From: DASQEH01 sp963765725 | Lineage (GTDB): Bacteria > Actinomycetota > Actinomycetes > Propionibacteriales > Nocardioidaceae | DNA: 64,000 bases | Reading direction: 5' to 3' | Assembly: GCA_963765725.1 (NCBI GenBank) | Contig: CAVXXI010000003.1 | Coordinates: 310,001 to 374,000, forward strand | Shown here: positions 41,474 to 50,393 of the stretch, piece by piece | Layout of the letters: each line of letters opens with the position of its first letter | How positions within the stretch are numbered: the stretch's first letter is position 1 | Notes under the pieces: generated by a model | Databases searched by the model: none | What the model saw: only the letters and a program-made list of their open reading frames with translations | What the model was told of the DNA's origin: nothing | Position numbers and translations under genes: made by a program

Positions 41474-42076
41474 ATGAGCGGCAAGGTCATCGCATCAATC
41501 ACGACGTCGGTCGACGGCTACGTCACGGGTCCCGACGACGGCCCGCGGTACGGTCTCGGCCGTGGTGGTGAGCGCCTGCACTACTGGGTGATGGGCGGAC
41601 CCTGGACGTACGACGGCACCCACGACTTCGCCATGCACGGCCCCGACAAGGAGTTCTACGACGAGCTCGTCTCGACGTTGGCGTCCGGAGTGGTCGGCAG
41701 AGGCATGTACGACGCGTCCGGAGCCTGGGGCGGGACCAATCCCTTCCCCGGCACGCTGTTCGTGCTGACCCATCGCACCGCAGACCAGCCGGCCGCGGAG
41801 ACCGGGTTCCGGTTCGTGGCGGACCTCGACGCGGCACTCACCCAGGCTGCCGAGGCGGCCGGGGACGGTGACGTCGGCCTGGGTGGCGGTGCTGATCTCA
41901 TCAGGCAGGCGCTGGCGGCAGAGAAGGTCGACGAGCTGGTCATCTCGACGGCTCCGGTGATCCTCGGTGCGGGCAAGCGGCTGTTCGACGGGTTCGACAA
42001 GGACGTCGAGCTCGAGGTGGCCAAGGTGTACAGCTCTCCCTTCGCCACTCATGTGCGCTACAACGTCGTCCGGTAG
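41474..42076 (+). CDS. RibD-type dihydrofolate reductase-family protein
   Basis: The 200-aa protein starts MSGKVIASITTSVDGYVTGP and contains GTLFVLTHRTADQPAAETG and DVGLGGGADLIRQALAAEKV, then STAPVILGAGKRLFDGF, the hallmark of the RibD C-terminal/DHFR-like family. It uses NADPH, probably not as true folate reductase. ATG 41474 follows AAGGAGG. A 5-bp inverted repeat CTGTC-N5-GACAG at 41442-41456 lies just upstream. It is one of four such genes in 8 kb. Confidence 0.85.
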   Translation: MSGKVIASITTSVDGYVTGPDDGPRYGLGRGGERLHYWVMGGPWTYDGTHDFAMHGPDKEFYDELVSTLASGVVGRGMYDASGAWGGTNPFPGTLFVLTHRTADQPAAETGFRFVADLDAALTQAAEAAGDGDVGLGGGADLIRQALAAEKVDELVISTAPVILGAGKRLFDGFDKDVELEVAKVYSSPFATHVRYNVVR

Positions 42077-42341
42077 CCGCCGCGAGGACCTGCCGGAGGC
42101 ATTGCGCCGTCGAGCGAGCCTGTGCTCGGGTTTCGAGGGACCGTGACGCCATAACGGTGACACGAATTCCTTGCCCACGCCCTTTGACGGCATAGCGAAA
42201 TCAGGAGGTTCGCTCAGCGACACTCCCTGCTGCCGTGCGGCGAGGTCGCAGCAATTGCATCACCGGCTCTTACGCTGGAGAGACGTCGCGTCCGCTGCCG
42301 GCAAAGTCGTCGCGACCGTCGGCGAGCGAAGGGGGCCCGTG

Positions 42342-43142
42342 ATGAGTGCAGAGCACAACGAGGCAGGACGCCAGGCGGCCGTCAATGCCACGGGAAGCGG
42401 CGGAGCCGGCCATGGTTTGTACGCGCCTACCGTGGCGGAGCAGCGCACTGCGCGGATCATGGGCGCCTGGTTCCTTGGCACATTCGTGTTCTCGATCCCC
42501 GCTTTCTGGTTCTACGACCCTCTGCTCAACCACCCCGGTTACGTGGTCGGCAGCGGCCACGACACGCGCGTAGGCGTGGGAGCCCTGCTGGAGGTCTTGT
42601 TGGCGATCTCGGGCATCGCCACGGCCGTCGTCATCTTCCCTATCGTGAAACGGGTCAACCGAAGCGTCGCTCTCGGGTACATCGCCTCGCGAACGGTCGA
42701 GTCGATGCTCATCCTGATCGGGGTTCTCAGCCTGATGTCGGTCGTGGGTCTGCGCCAGGACCTCGCCGACGCCGGAAGGGCGAGTGGAGCGCTGGTCGAC
42801 GTGGCCCGGGGGCTGCTCGCCGTGCACGACCAGACCGCCCTGCTCGGCCCGCAGTTCTGTGCCGGCCTCGGCAACGGGATCCTGCTCGGCTCCTTGATGT
42901 GGCGATCCAGACTGCTTCCGCGGCCGATGGTGATGATCGGCCTGGTCGGCGGTCCACTGGCCCTTGTCGCGGGTGTCGGTGTGCTCCTGGGCGCGTGGGA
43001 TATCAACTCGGGATTCCCCGTCCTGATCACCGCACCCGAGGCGATCTGGGAGTTCTCGCTCACTGTCTGGCTGCTCGTGAAGGGGTTCCGTCCGTCGCCG
43101 ATCCTCACCGGCTCGGCGGTGGACCTCAGCCCGGCGAGCTGA
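42342..43142 (+). CDS. DUF4386-family membrane protein
   Basis: The 266-aa protein has about seven hydrophobic segments and the DUF4386 pattern: RIMGAWFLGTFVFSIPAFWF, a His/Asp-rich loop SGHDTRVGVGALLEV, then VIFPIVKRVNRSVALGYIAS and SLMWRSRLLPRPMVMIGLVG. Function unknown; sometimes linked to stress or lipid metabolism. Start ATG 42342 follows a GTG at 42339. Confidence 0.75.
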   Translation: MSAEHNEAGRQAAVNATGSGGAGHGLYAPTVAEQRTARIMGAWFLGTFVFSIPAFWFYDPLLNHPGYVVGSGHDTRVGVGALLEVLLAISGIATAVVIFPIVKRVNRSVALGYIASRTVESMLILIGVLSLMSVVGLRQDLADAGRASGALVDVARGLLAVHDQTALLGPQFCAGLGNGILLGSLMWRSRLLPRPMVMIGLVGGPLALVAGVGVLLGAWDINSGFPVLITAPEAIWEFSLTVWLLVKGFRPSPILTGSAVDLSPAS

Positions 43143-43197
43143 CGACCGCCGCGCCTCGAGCGCTGCTCGGGGTCACACGGTCCTCGCAGGCTCGGCA

Positions 43198-43839
43198 TCA
43201 GGGGGTGACGGGCTCAGCTCCATGCTCTGCCCAGAGCGCGTATCCGAGCCAGGCCAGGGCCAGCCCCACCGGTATCGCGATTTTCGGCTGGGACGCGTTG
43301 GGGAGCAGGGCAGCCACAGGGGCCAGCACGGTGCCGAGCGCCAATAGGGCGCCCGCTCAGCGTGGCAGGACCCCGGCGCGGAACGTGGTGATGCCGAACA
43401 GCAGTCCGCCGAGCATGTACAGCGGTGCTGTCGATGTCCAAAGTGCCGGTAGAGGTCCCAGGTCGAAGGTACTGGAATTGCTGTTGAACATGCCCATCCA
43501 CGCCTGCACGAACGCCGGCAAAGAGGTCGCAACCTGCGGAAGGACGAACGTCTCGACGAAGGTGAAACCCATGACGGGCGACAGCGAGACTGAAGAGCGC
43601 ATAGCCGGTCAGGCCGAGCCAGCCGATCTTGGACGGCTGCCTCGCATAGAGTACCGCATGCCGAGCAGCGCGAAAAAGAACGCGGCGCAGGCAATGACAT
43701 GGACGATCTCCCACCGGCTGGTGGTGACGGACGCAGCCACATTGGCCGGATGGAATATCCCGACGAGGACGTAACCTGCGCCCCCGAGCAGAGCCGAGAG
43801 GCCAGCCCACGGCAAGAGATTCTCGTTCGTCACCCTCAT
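43198..43839 (-). pseudogene. Integral membrane protein, inactivated by frameshifts and a stop
   Basis: Read leftward from ATG 43839, the frame gives MRVTNENLLPWAGLSALLGG and FHPANVAASVTTSRWEIVHV. Near 43660 it shifts for a stretch (ARQPSKIGWLGLTGYALFSL in another frame), returns near 43575 as VMGFTFVETFVLPQVATSLP, and continues to GVLPR. There TGA (43357-43359) interrupts a likely Trp (family-like VLPRWAGALLALG). The same frame then runs to ALLPNASQPKIAIPVGLALA and stops at 43198. One protein of about 210 aa with four or more membrane segments is broken three times. Confidence 0.75.
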
Positions 43840-43942
43840 TTTCGCCCCCGTGAAACAGCACCACTAAACGCGGCCGACGTTTGTGACGGTACTCCTACTG
43901 GCGGAGGATGGATACGAAGCAAAGGGCTTGGGAGCGCCGCGC

Positions 43943-44529
43943 TCAGGTGTGACGAGAGACGTCGAGGATCAGCATCAGGTCCTGGCCCGAGTGCCGGACC
44001 TCGCGCAGCGTGAGCCGTTTCGTGGTGATCCGACGCGGCAGCAACGGGGCTCCGGCCCCGAGGAACACCGGCCGCATGCCCAGCCGGACCTCGTCGAGCA
44101 GGCCCGCGTCGTCGAATTGGCCGACCAGGTCACCGCCGCCGACGAGCCAGATGTTCTTGTCGGGCATGGTGGCCACCATGTCGTCGTAGACGGGACGCAC
44201 GTCGCCGGAGACGATCCGGATGTCCACCGTCGGGATCGACGGCAGGTCGCGGTGCGAGAAGACCCACGCAGGCCGCTCGCCGTAGAAGTCCCGCCACTGC
44301 TGAGGGTTCTCCAGCATGTCGTAGCGATGCGCAGCACCCATTCGTACGTCGTGGCGCCCATCGCCATCGGCCCGACCGCGCCGATGAACTCGTCCCAACC
44401 GCCCTCGTCGTCCCCGTGCGGCGCCTCGAAGAGCCAGTCCAGTGACTGGTTCTCGTCAGCGATGAACCCGTCGAGCGTGCAGGCGGTGAAGTACTGGACT
44501 CGGGTCACCCGGGGACGGTACACCTGCAT
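43943..44529 (-). pseudogene. RibD-type dihydrofolate reductase gene with a frameshift
   Basis: From ATG 44529 the frame reads VTRVQYFTACTLDGFIADEN and DEFIGAVGPMAMGATTYEWV, the start of a RibD-type DHFR. Around 44330-44345 the frame shifts, and the second frame gives RYDMLENPQQWRDFYGERPA, VDIRIVSGDVRPVYDDMV, NIWLVGGGDLVGQFDDAG and LGAGAPLLPRRI, the family's C-terminal half. One base change would restore a protein of about 190 aa. GTG 44508 is another start candidate. Confidence 0.8.
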
Positions 44530-45318
44530 CAGCCGTCGCCGTGTGGCGTGGCTTCGCGGCATGCTCGACCGCACCGTCAACCGCCGGGCGAGCCCGCGGT
44601 CAGCCTGTCTCAGGCACTCTTTCCGAGCGTCAAGGTCACGGGAACGAACTGCGCAGAGTCCCCCGTCGGGCCCTCGACCTCTCGGAGGAAGCGCTCGACG
44701 ACGAGGTCCGCGATCTCGGCGACGGGTATGGCCACGGTCTCCAGGGTGGGCACCCAAAACGCCGCGTTCTTGATGCGGCAGTGAGGACGTGCGCGCGTAC
44801 CTGTGCGACCGGCTCCACGACGTACTGAGCGCCCATCACATCGACTACGCCAAATGGCAGCACAACAGGGAGCTGATCGAGGCCGGCAGCGTCCCAGTCC
44901 GGCTGTGCACCGGCGGCCCATCGGCAGAACCAGGCGTACGACGCACGCTCGACGAGCTGCGCCAGCCGCATCCGTCGGTCTCGTGGGAGCCCTCTCCGCC
45001 GGCGGCGCGCGCATCGACCCCGGTGTGCTCGAGCGGTGCAGCGGGTGTGAACCTCCGACGTGCATATGGATAACTCCGCGCACAACCGCGGCGTCACGCT
45101 ACGAATACCCGGGCTGCACCGCACAGGCGCCTACACCCTCTGCTGGGAGGTCCGGTCGACACCGTGCACATGTCGGTCGCGCCGCCGCCCGACCCCGCGG
45201 GGCCCACGGGCGGCGTAGACGTGAGCGGAACGATGCTCGCCGACGCAGGGATCTGGATGCCACCGTCGCCCGAGACGATTCAGCTCATCCACGTCGAGGC
45301 GGAGTCCGGCTGCGGTGG
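44530..45318. other. Degraded region with gene fragments, no intact gene
   Basis: On the minus strand, 44610-44779 encodes LETVAIPVAEIADLVVERFL, which resembles the tail of a LacI/GalR-type sensor domain, but the rest of such a protein is spread over other frames. Around 45065-45318 the plus strand has MDNSAHNRGVTLRIPGLHRT and, after a shift, PVDTVHMSVAPPPDPAGPTG. Both look like broken genes. I cannot name them. Confidence 0.45.
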
Positions 45319-45975
45319 TCACGCCTGGCCGGCGTCGTGAACCACGATCGCGATGTGCACGCGATTGGCCGCGTCGAGCTTGGTGAACAGGCGAGAGACG
45401 TGGGATTTGACCGTCGCCTCGCTCATGAACAAGGAGGCGGCGATCTCGGCGTTGGAGGCGCCGGAGCCGATGGCGACGGCAACCTCACGTTCGCGTTCGG
45501 TGAGCGTTGCCAGCCGCTCCATCGCAGCCCGCTGGCGTTCGGATGCCTCGCGGTCGCCGAAGTGCGACAGCAGCGTACGGGTGACGGACGGCGAGATGAT
45601 CGCATCCCCTGTGGCGACCAGACGCACCGCGTTGATGATCTCCGCCGGGGGAGTGTCCTTCACCAGGAACCCGCTGGCGCCAGCGCGAAGGGCGCTCAGG
45701 ACCTGCTCGTCAGCCTGGAACGTGGTGAGCACGATCACCTTGGGTGAGGGATCGAGCCGGCTCAGCGCGGTGGTTGCCGTGATGCCGTCCATCTCGGGCA
45801 TCCGGATGTCCATGAGGACCACGTCGGGGCGGTGCTGACGCACAGCGGCGACGGCGCGCACACCGTCGTCTGCCTCTGCGACCACCTCGACGTCATCGGC
45901 CGACGACAAGATCATGCGCAGCCCGGCCCGGACGAGGGCGTCGTCGTCGACGAGCAGGACTCGTACCGCTACCAC
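45319..45975 (-). CDS. NarL/LuxR-type response regulator
   Basis: The 218-aa regulator has a receiver domain (VRVLLVDDDALVRAGLRMIL, phospho-Asp in VVLMDIRMPEMDG, conserved Lys in SGFLVKDTPPAEI) and a C-terminal LuxR helix-turn-helix (ATLTEREREVAVAIGSGASN, AEIAASLFMSEATVKSHVSR). It is controlled by the histidine kinase just upstream, which overlaps it by 7 bases. GTG 45975 is the start. Regulated genes are unknown; the neighbouring membrane gene at 47388 is divergent from the kinase. Confidence 0.92.
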   Translation of the reverse strand: MVAVRVLLVDDDALVRAGLRMILSSADDVEVVAEADDGVRAVAAVRQHRPDVVLMDIRMPEMDGITATTALSRLDPSPKVIVLTTFQADEQVLSALRAGASGFLVKDTPPAEIINAVRLVATGDAIISPSVTRTLLSHFGDREASERQRAAMERLATLTEREREVAVAIGSGASNAEIAASLFMSEATVKSHVSRLFTKLDAANRVHIAIVVHDAGQA

Positions 45976-47195
45976 GGCAGCTCAGCGTCCACGACGAAGT
46001 CGCCTGACCCGTCCGGGCCGTGAACCAAGGTGCCGCCGGCGAGGCTCACGCGCTCCTGGAGCCCGAGCAGTCCTGCCCCGGCACCCGGCAGCACGGGGCC
46101 GGCCGGTGCCGGTACGGGTAGGCGGTTGCGGATGCTGACGTGGAGGCCGTTGTTCGCGGCGCCGCTGACGTGTACGCGCCCAGCGGTACCGCCGGCATGT
46201 TTACCGATGTTGGTCAGCGACTCCTGGACGATGCGGTAGGCGTCGCGCCCGAGTGCGCTCGGCGCGGTCGTCGGCGAGTCGACCTGCATCTGGAAGTCGA
46301 TGCGCGCCCCGGCCCTCCGCGACTCGTCGATGAGGCGGGGGATGTCGGACAGGCTGGGTTGCGGGGCTGCCGGCGTCGGCTCATGCCCCTGATCGTCACG
46401 CAGCACACCGATGACGTCGCGGAGCTCCTCCAGCGCCTGGCGGGCCGTCGAACGCAGCAGCTGGGCGATCTCCTGGATCTTGTCCGGCGGCTGGTCGGGA
46501 CGAATCTCCAACGCGCCTGCCTGCAGCGCGAGCAGTGAGATGCGATGGCCGAGGACGTCGTGCATCTCGCGAGCGATGCGCGTGCGCTCGGCCATCCGCA
46601 CGCTGTCGGCGTGCAGCCGCTGTTCGGCCTCCGCCCGTGCGGCCCGCTCGCGCAACGTGAGCAGGAGCTGGCGGCGAGCCCGGACGTACATACCCACGGC
46701 GACGGCGGCCAGCACCAGCGGGATGACTTCGAGGACCACGGAGACCGGGCCGGTCGTCGGACTGTAGAGGGCGAAGAGGAGGACTGACGGCAGCCACAGG
46801 GCCGCGACCAGAAGGGCCGGCTTGGTGGGCCGGCGCACGGCGAGGGAGGACAGCGCGAGCAGACCCGCGGGGGTGGCCGAGACCGAAAGCGTCCCGAGAG
46901 CCACACAAGCCACGGCGACGCCGACGGGCCAGGGGCGCCGCCACCACAGCGCCAGACAGGCCAGCGCCCCGCAGCAGGCATCGACCGCGACGCGACGCGT
47001 GGACAACGCGTCGCCGCCGCGCAGCGCCGGGATGAGAAACAGCGCCCCGAGCGTGGCCGCCAGGACGCAGGCCGTGACATCGACGGCCTTGTCACGAAGG
47101 GTCTGCGGAACACGCCAGTCCTCCGGGGCCGACGTCCCCGAGAGCAGGGACGTCGTCGCTGTCAGCCGGCGACGCGCGGACCCCGTTCGAGACAT
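45969..47195 (-). CDS. Two-component sensor histidine kinase (HPK7-type)
   Basis: The 408-aa kinase has an N-terminal membrane region of several hydrophobic segments, then the HisKA_3 site ERTRIAREMHDVLGHRISLL (phospho-His in EMHDVLGH), and an HATPase domain with IVQESLTNIGKHAGG and GAGLLGLQERVSLAGGTL. It pairs with the downstream NarL-type regulator. I used ATG 47195 by composition; the frame stays open upstream, but that part has no membrane or domain features. Confidence 0.88.
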   Translation of the reverse strand: MSRTGSARRRLTATTSLLSGTSAPEDWRVPQTLRDKAVDVTACVLAATLGALFLIPALRGGDALSTRRVAVDACCGALACLALWWRRPWPVGVAVACVALGTLSVSATPAGLLALSSLAVRRPTKPALLVAALWLPSVLLFALYSPTTGPVSVVLEVIPLVLAAVAVGMYVRARRQLLLTLRERAARAEAEQRLHADSVRMAERTRIAREMHDVLGHRISLLALQAGALEIRPDQPPDKIQEIAQLLRSTARQALEELRDVIGVLRDDQGHEPTPAAPQPSLSDIPRLIDESRRAGARIDFQMQVDSPTTAPSALGRDAYRIVQESLTNIGKHAGGTAGRVHVSGAANNGLHVSIRNRLPVPAPAGPVLPGAGAGLLGLQERVSLAGGTLVHGPDGSGDFVVDAELPW

Positions 47196-47387
47196 GGTTT
47201 CAGCGTAGGTGCCGGTGCCCCGCCGCGGGACCGACCCAGGGCGACGCGGCAACGTCGAAAGGTGGAGAACGTTGGCGAGTCGGACCTCCCTGGGACGCGG
47301 CGCTGTGGCGTGACGGGCGATGACGTGAGGGACCCGGCGGGCCACCGTTGAGTATCGGCACCCGCCGCCACTCACGAAGGAGTCATC

Positions 47388-47912
47388 ATGACCGAATACG
47401 TACGAGAGCAGCCCTCGACAGCCTCCGCACTGCCGGAGTACGCACGAGAGCAGGCGTCGACCGCGTCACCTCGCCAGGAAACGCCTGCGACGAGCAGGAA
47501 CCAGTCGGCTCGGTTGTCGCTGTGGCAGGTGAACCTGCTGCGTGTCGGCTACCTCTTCATGGGAGGGGGCCTCGCGATCGTCAAGTGGCCAATGCTCTTC
47601 CACCATGCGCCCTGGGGTCTTGCGGAGGGCACGAAGGAGTGCATGCTCGTGGCGCTGTCGGTCCTGGCACTGATGGGGATCCGTTACCCCGTACGGATGT
47701 TGCCCATCCTGCTGTTCGAAGTGGCGTGGAAGCTGACGTGGCTCGGGGTCGTTGCCTTGCCGCTCTGGACGAGCGGCACTCTGCAGGGCGCCACCCGTGA
47801 CCAGACCGGGATAGTCCTCTGGGTCGTGGTCATCATCGCTGTCATCCCCTGGCGCCATGTGGCTGCCCAGTACGTGGTGGCCCCCGCCGAGCCGTGGCGT
47901 CGGCCGCGGTAG
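47388..47912 (+). CDS. Small membrane protein of unknown function
   Basis: The 174-aa protein has a 40-residue polar N-terminus with a repeated motif (MTEYVREQPSTASALPEYAR then EQASTASP), followed by about four membrane segments (LRVGYLFMGGGLAIVKWPML, YPVRMLPILLFEVAWKLTW). It is divergent from the histidine kinase, so it may be its target. No known family is recognised with confidence. ATG 47388 follows AAGGAG. Confidence 0.65.
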   Translation: MTEYVREQPSTASALPEYAREQASTASPRQETPATSRNQSARLSLWQVNLLRVGYLFMGGGLAIVKWPMLFHHAPWGLAEGTKECMLVALSVLALMGIRYPVRMLPILLFEVAWKLTWLGVVALPLWTSGTLQGATRDQTGIVLWVVVIIAVIPWRHVAAQYVVAPAEPWRRPR

Positions 47913-47935
47913 CCGGCGCGAGGTCGGCGGCTCGC

Positions 47936-48481
47936 TCAGGCCGGGCCGTAGGCGAGGTGCACGACGCCGTTCGAGTACGCGTCGTGGCCGGTCAACGTCA
48001 GCTTGGTGGGCCCCTCGGCATCGCGCCACAGCCGCTTGCCCGTGCCGAGCGCCACGGGGTACACGAACAGGTGCAGGTCGTCCACGAGGCGCTCCTCCAA
48101 GAGAGCGCGAACCAGCGTGCCGCTTCCGGAGACGTAGATCGGGCCGTCGGTGTCGGCTTTGAGCCGGCGAATCACGTCGGCGTCGAACGGTCCGAGACGA
48201 GTCGACGGCCCCCACGAGACGTTCGGCTCCTGCGCTCCAACGACGTACTTGTGGGTGTCGTTGAAGAAGGGTGCCCCGGGGTCGTCCTCGGCGGTACGCG
48301 CCGACCACGCCGGCGCGAACATCTCGTACGTCGTGCGTCCCAGCAGGATGGCCTTGCAGCCCTCCGTGACCGCAGCCAGCGTCTCGGCCATCTTCGGGTC
48401 GAAGCCGAACTCGAAGGTCCATCGGGGATCCTCGAAGACTCCGTCAAGGGAGATGAACTCGTGAACGGCGATGGTTCCCAT
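47936..48481 (-). CDS. RibD-type dihydrofolate reductase-family protein
   Basis: The 181-aa protein starts MGTIAVHEFISLDGVFEDPR and contains AILLGRTTYEMFAPAWSAR, IYVSGSGTLVRALLEERLVD and DLHLFVYPVALGTGKRLW, the RibD C-terminal family pattern. NADPH-dependent reductase of unknown substrate. ATG 48481 follows AAAGGAAG. The next gene, also of this family, is 45 bases upstream, so the two form a tandem pair. Confidence 0.85.
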   Translation of the reverse strand: MGTIAVHEFISLDGVFEDPRWTFEFGFDPKMAETLAAVTEGCKAILLGRTTYEMFAPAWSARTAEDDPGAPFFNDTHKYVVGAQEPNVSWGPSTRLGPFDADVIRRLKADTDGPIYVSGSGTLVRALLEERLVDDLHLFVYPVALGTGKRLWRDAEGPTKLTLTGHDAYSNGVVHLAYGPA

Positions 48482-48526
48482 CGGACTTCCTTTCGGGTCG
48501 AGTGAGATCGGTACGGCGGGCGGGGC

Positions 48527-49069
48527 TCAGGCGGGGCGGTAGGTGAGGGCGACGGCTCCCGACGCCTCGAAGACGTGTGCCGCTTCGAGCCGGACCGCTT
48601 GCTCGGCCGCGAAGATCGGCAGTCCTTCGCCGAGCGCGACGGGATGGTGCACGAGGACCCAGCGATCGATGAGGCCGAGGCGGGCGAGCTCGCGACCGGT
48701 GGTCGCGCCACCGTGGAAGAGCACGCCGTCGGTCGACTCCCTCTTGAGGCGGCCGACGGCCTCAGTCAGGTCACCACCGACCACATGGTCTTCGGCCCAG
48801 GGCGCTGACGTGATCCTGCGTGACAGCACCGCCTTGGGGATCTGGTTCATCGGGGCGGCGTAGGGCTCGTCCGAGGTGGGCCAGTACGCAGCCATGTCGT
48901 CGTACAGGGCCCGGCCCATCAGGTGGAGGTCGGTTCGCCACAAGAGATCGCCTTCCCAGGCAGCGAGCTCGTCGTCCTCGAAGCCCGGATCCAGCCACGA
49001 GAGGTCGCCGCTGGGCCGCCCCACGAACCCGTCGATGGACGTGTGGATCTTGAACGTCAGCTCGGCCAT
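48527..49069 (-). CDS. RibD-type dihydrofolate reductase-family protein
   Basis: The 180-aa protein starts MAELTFKIHTSIDGFVGRPS and has DLHLMGRALYDDMAAYWPTS, GVLFHGGATTGRELARLGL and WVLVHHPVALGEGLPIFA. It belongs to the same RibD/DHFR-like family but is clearly diverged from its neighbour at 47936, so the pair is not a recent duplication. Substrate unknown. Confidence 0.84.
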   Translation of the reverse strand: MAELTFKIHTSIDGFVGRPSGDLSWLDPGFEDDELAAWEGDLLWRTDLHLMGRALYDDMAAYWPTSDEPYAAPMNQIPKAVLSRRITSAPWAEDHVVGGDLTEAVGRLKRESTDGVLFHGGATTGRELARLGLIDRWVLVHHPVALGEGLPIFAAEQAVRLEAAHVFEASGAVALTYRPA

Positions 49070-49270
49070 ACAGCAACAGACCCCTTCGGGTGCTCGGACT
49101 CATCGGCGTGCCTGGACCATCATCGGCGCTGCGACAGAGTAGGCGACCCGATCGTCGTCGGACGTCGACACTTTCCCTGCCCACTCGGCATGGAACCCGG
49201 CTGTCGACTGACCGCTCGACAAGAGGCGAGCCCCGAGCGGGCCGGGAGGAATGTGTCATAGCCTCGCATC

Positions 49271-50383
49271 GTGGCTGTCCACCAGCTCTCGCGCGCTGAC
49301 GCTCGCCGCATCGCCGTGCGTGCGCAGCTGCTGGACCGCGACCGACCGACGAGCCTGCTCGACATGGTCCGTCGGCTGACCTTCCTCCAGCTCGACCCGA
49401 CCGCAGCCGTTGCGCCGAACGCCGACCTGGTGTCGTGCAGCCGACTGGGGTCGTTGTACTCCCCCAGCGACCTGGTCGGGGCACTCGAGAGCCGGACACT
49501 GGTCGAGCTTCTCGCCATGATCAGGCCCAGCGAGGACATCGCGTTGTTCCGTGCGGCTATGGCCGAGTGGCCGGGGCAGGGAAAGCTGCGGCCCTGGCAG
49601 GAGCTCCGTCGAGACTGGGTGCAGGCCAACGACGCCTGCCGGCGCGACATCCTCGACCGGCTCGGTACCTCCGGCCCGTTGACCTCACGCGAGCTCCCGG
49701 ACACGTGCGCGGTGCCCTGGGAGTCCACCGGCTGGACTCATGACCAGAACGTGATCAAGCTCCTCGACTTCATGGCGGCGCGCGGCGAGGTGGCGACCGC
49801 CGGCCGCAGGGGACGGGAGCGGTTGTGGGACCTGGCGGACCGCGTGTACCCCACGGGGCCTGTGCTCGAGGTCGACGAGGCGTTGCGAGTCCGCAACGAG
49901 CGACGGCTCCGCGCACTCGGGATCGCCCGGGCGAAGGCGCCGGTCGCACCGATGGAACCCAACGACGTGGGGGAGGCAGGCGAGCCCGCGGTGATCGAGG
50001 GCATCAAGGGCGCTTGGCGCGTGGACCCGTGTTATCTGGGCCGACCGTTCTCGGGACGGGCGGCGCTCCTGTCGCCGTTCGACCGGCTGGTTCACGACCG
50101 CAGACGCACTGTCGAGATCTTCGAGTTCGACTACCAGCTGGAGATGTACAAGCCCGCCGCGAAACGCCGCTGGGGATACTTCGCCCTGCCCATCCTGTAC
50201 GGGGACCGTCTCGTCGGGAAGCTCGACGCCGCGGCCGATCGCAAGGCTGGAGTCTTCCGGGTCAATGCGGTCCACCAGGACGTCGTGTTCACGGCCGCGA
50301 TCACGGCGGCCGTGAAGAGGGAGATCACGGGCCTCGCGAGCTGGCTCCGTCTCGAGCTGATCATGTCCGACGCCGGGCTGTGA
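49271..50383 (+). CDS. YcaQ/AlkX-like winged-helix DNA glycosylase-family protein (HTH_42)
   Basis: The 370-aa protein matches the HTH_42 family (YcaQ-type interstrand-crosslink glycosylases; AlkZ of Streptomyces is a self-resistance example). It has FLQLDPTAAVAPNADLVSCS with the QΦD-type motif in the first third, and ALLSPFDRLVHDRRRTVEIF and GYFALPILYGDRLVGKLDAA, the beta-hairpin and catalytic region. A role in base-lesion or crosslink repair is plausible, including toxin self-resistance, but no toxin cluster is seen. GTG 49271 start. Confidence 0.83.
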   Translation: MAVHQLSRADARRIAVRAQLLDRDRPTSLLDMVRRLTFLQLDPTAAVAPNADLVSCSRLGSLYSPSDLVGALESRTLVELLAMIRPSEDIALFRAAMAEWPGQGKLRPWQELRRDWVQANDACRRDILDRLGTSGPLTSRELPDTCAVPWESTGWTHDQNVIKLLDFMAARGEVATAGRRGRERLWDLADRVYPTGPVLEVDEALRVRNERRLRALGIARAKAPVAPMEPNDVGEAGEPAVIEGIKGAWRVDPCYLGRPFSGRAALLSPFDRLVHDRRRTVEIFEFDYQLEMYKPAAKRRWGYFALPILYGDRLVGKLDAAADRKAGVFRVNAVHQDVVFTAAITAAVKREITGLASWLRLELIMSDAGL

Positions 50384-50393
50384 GGATGGTGAT

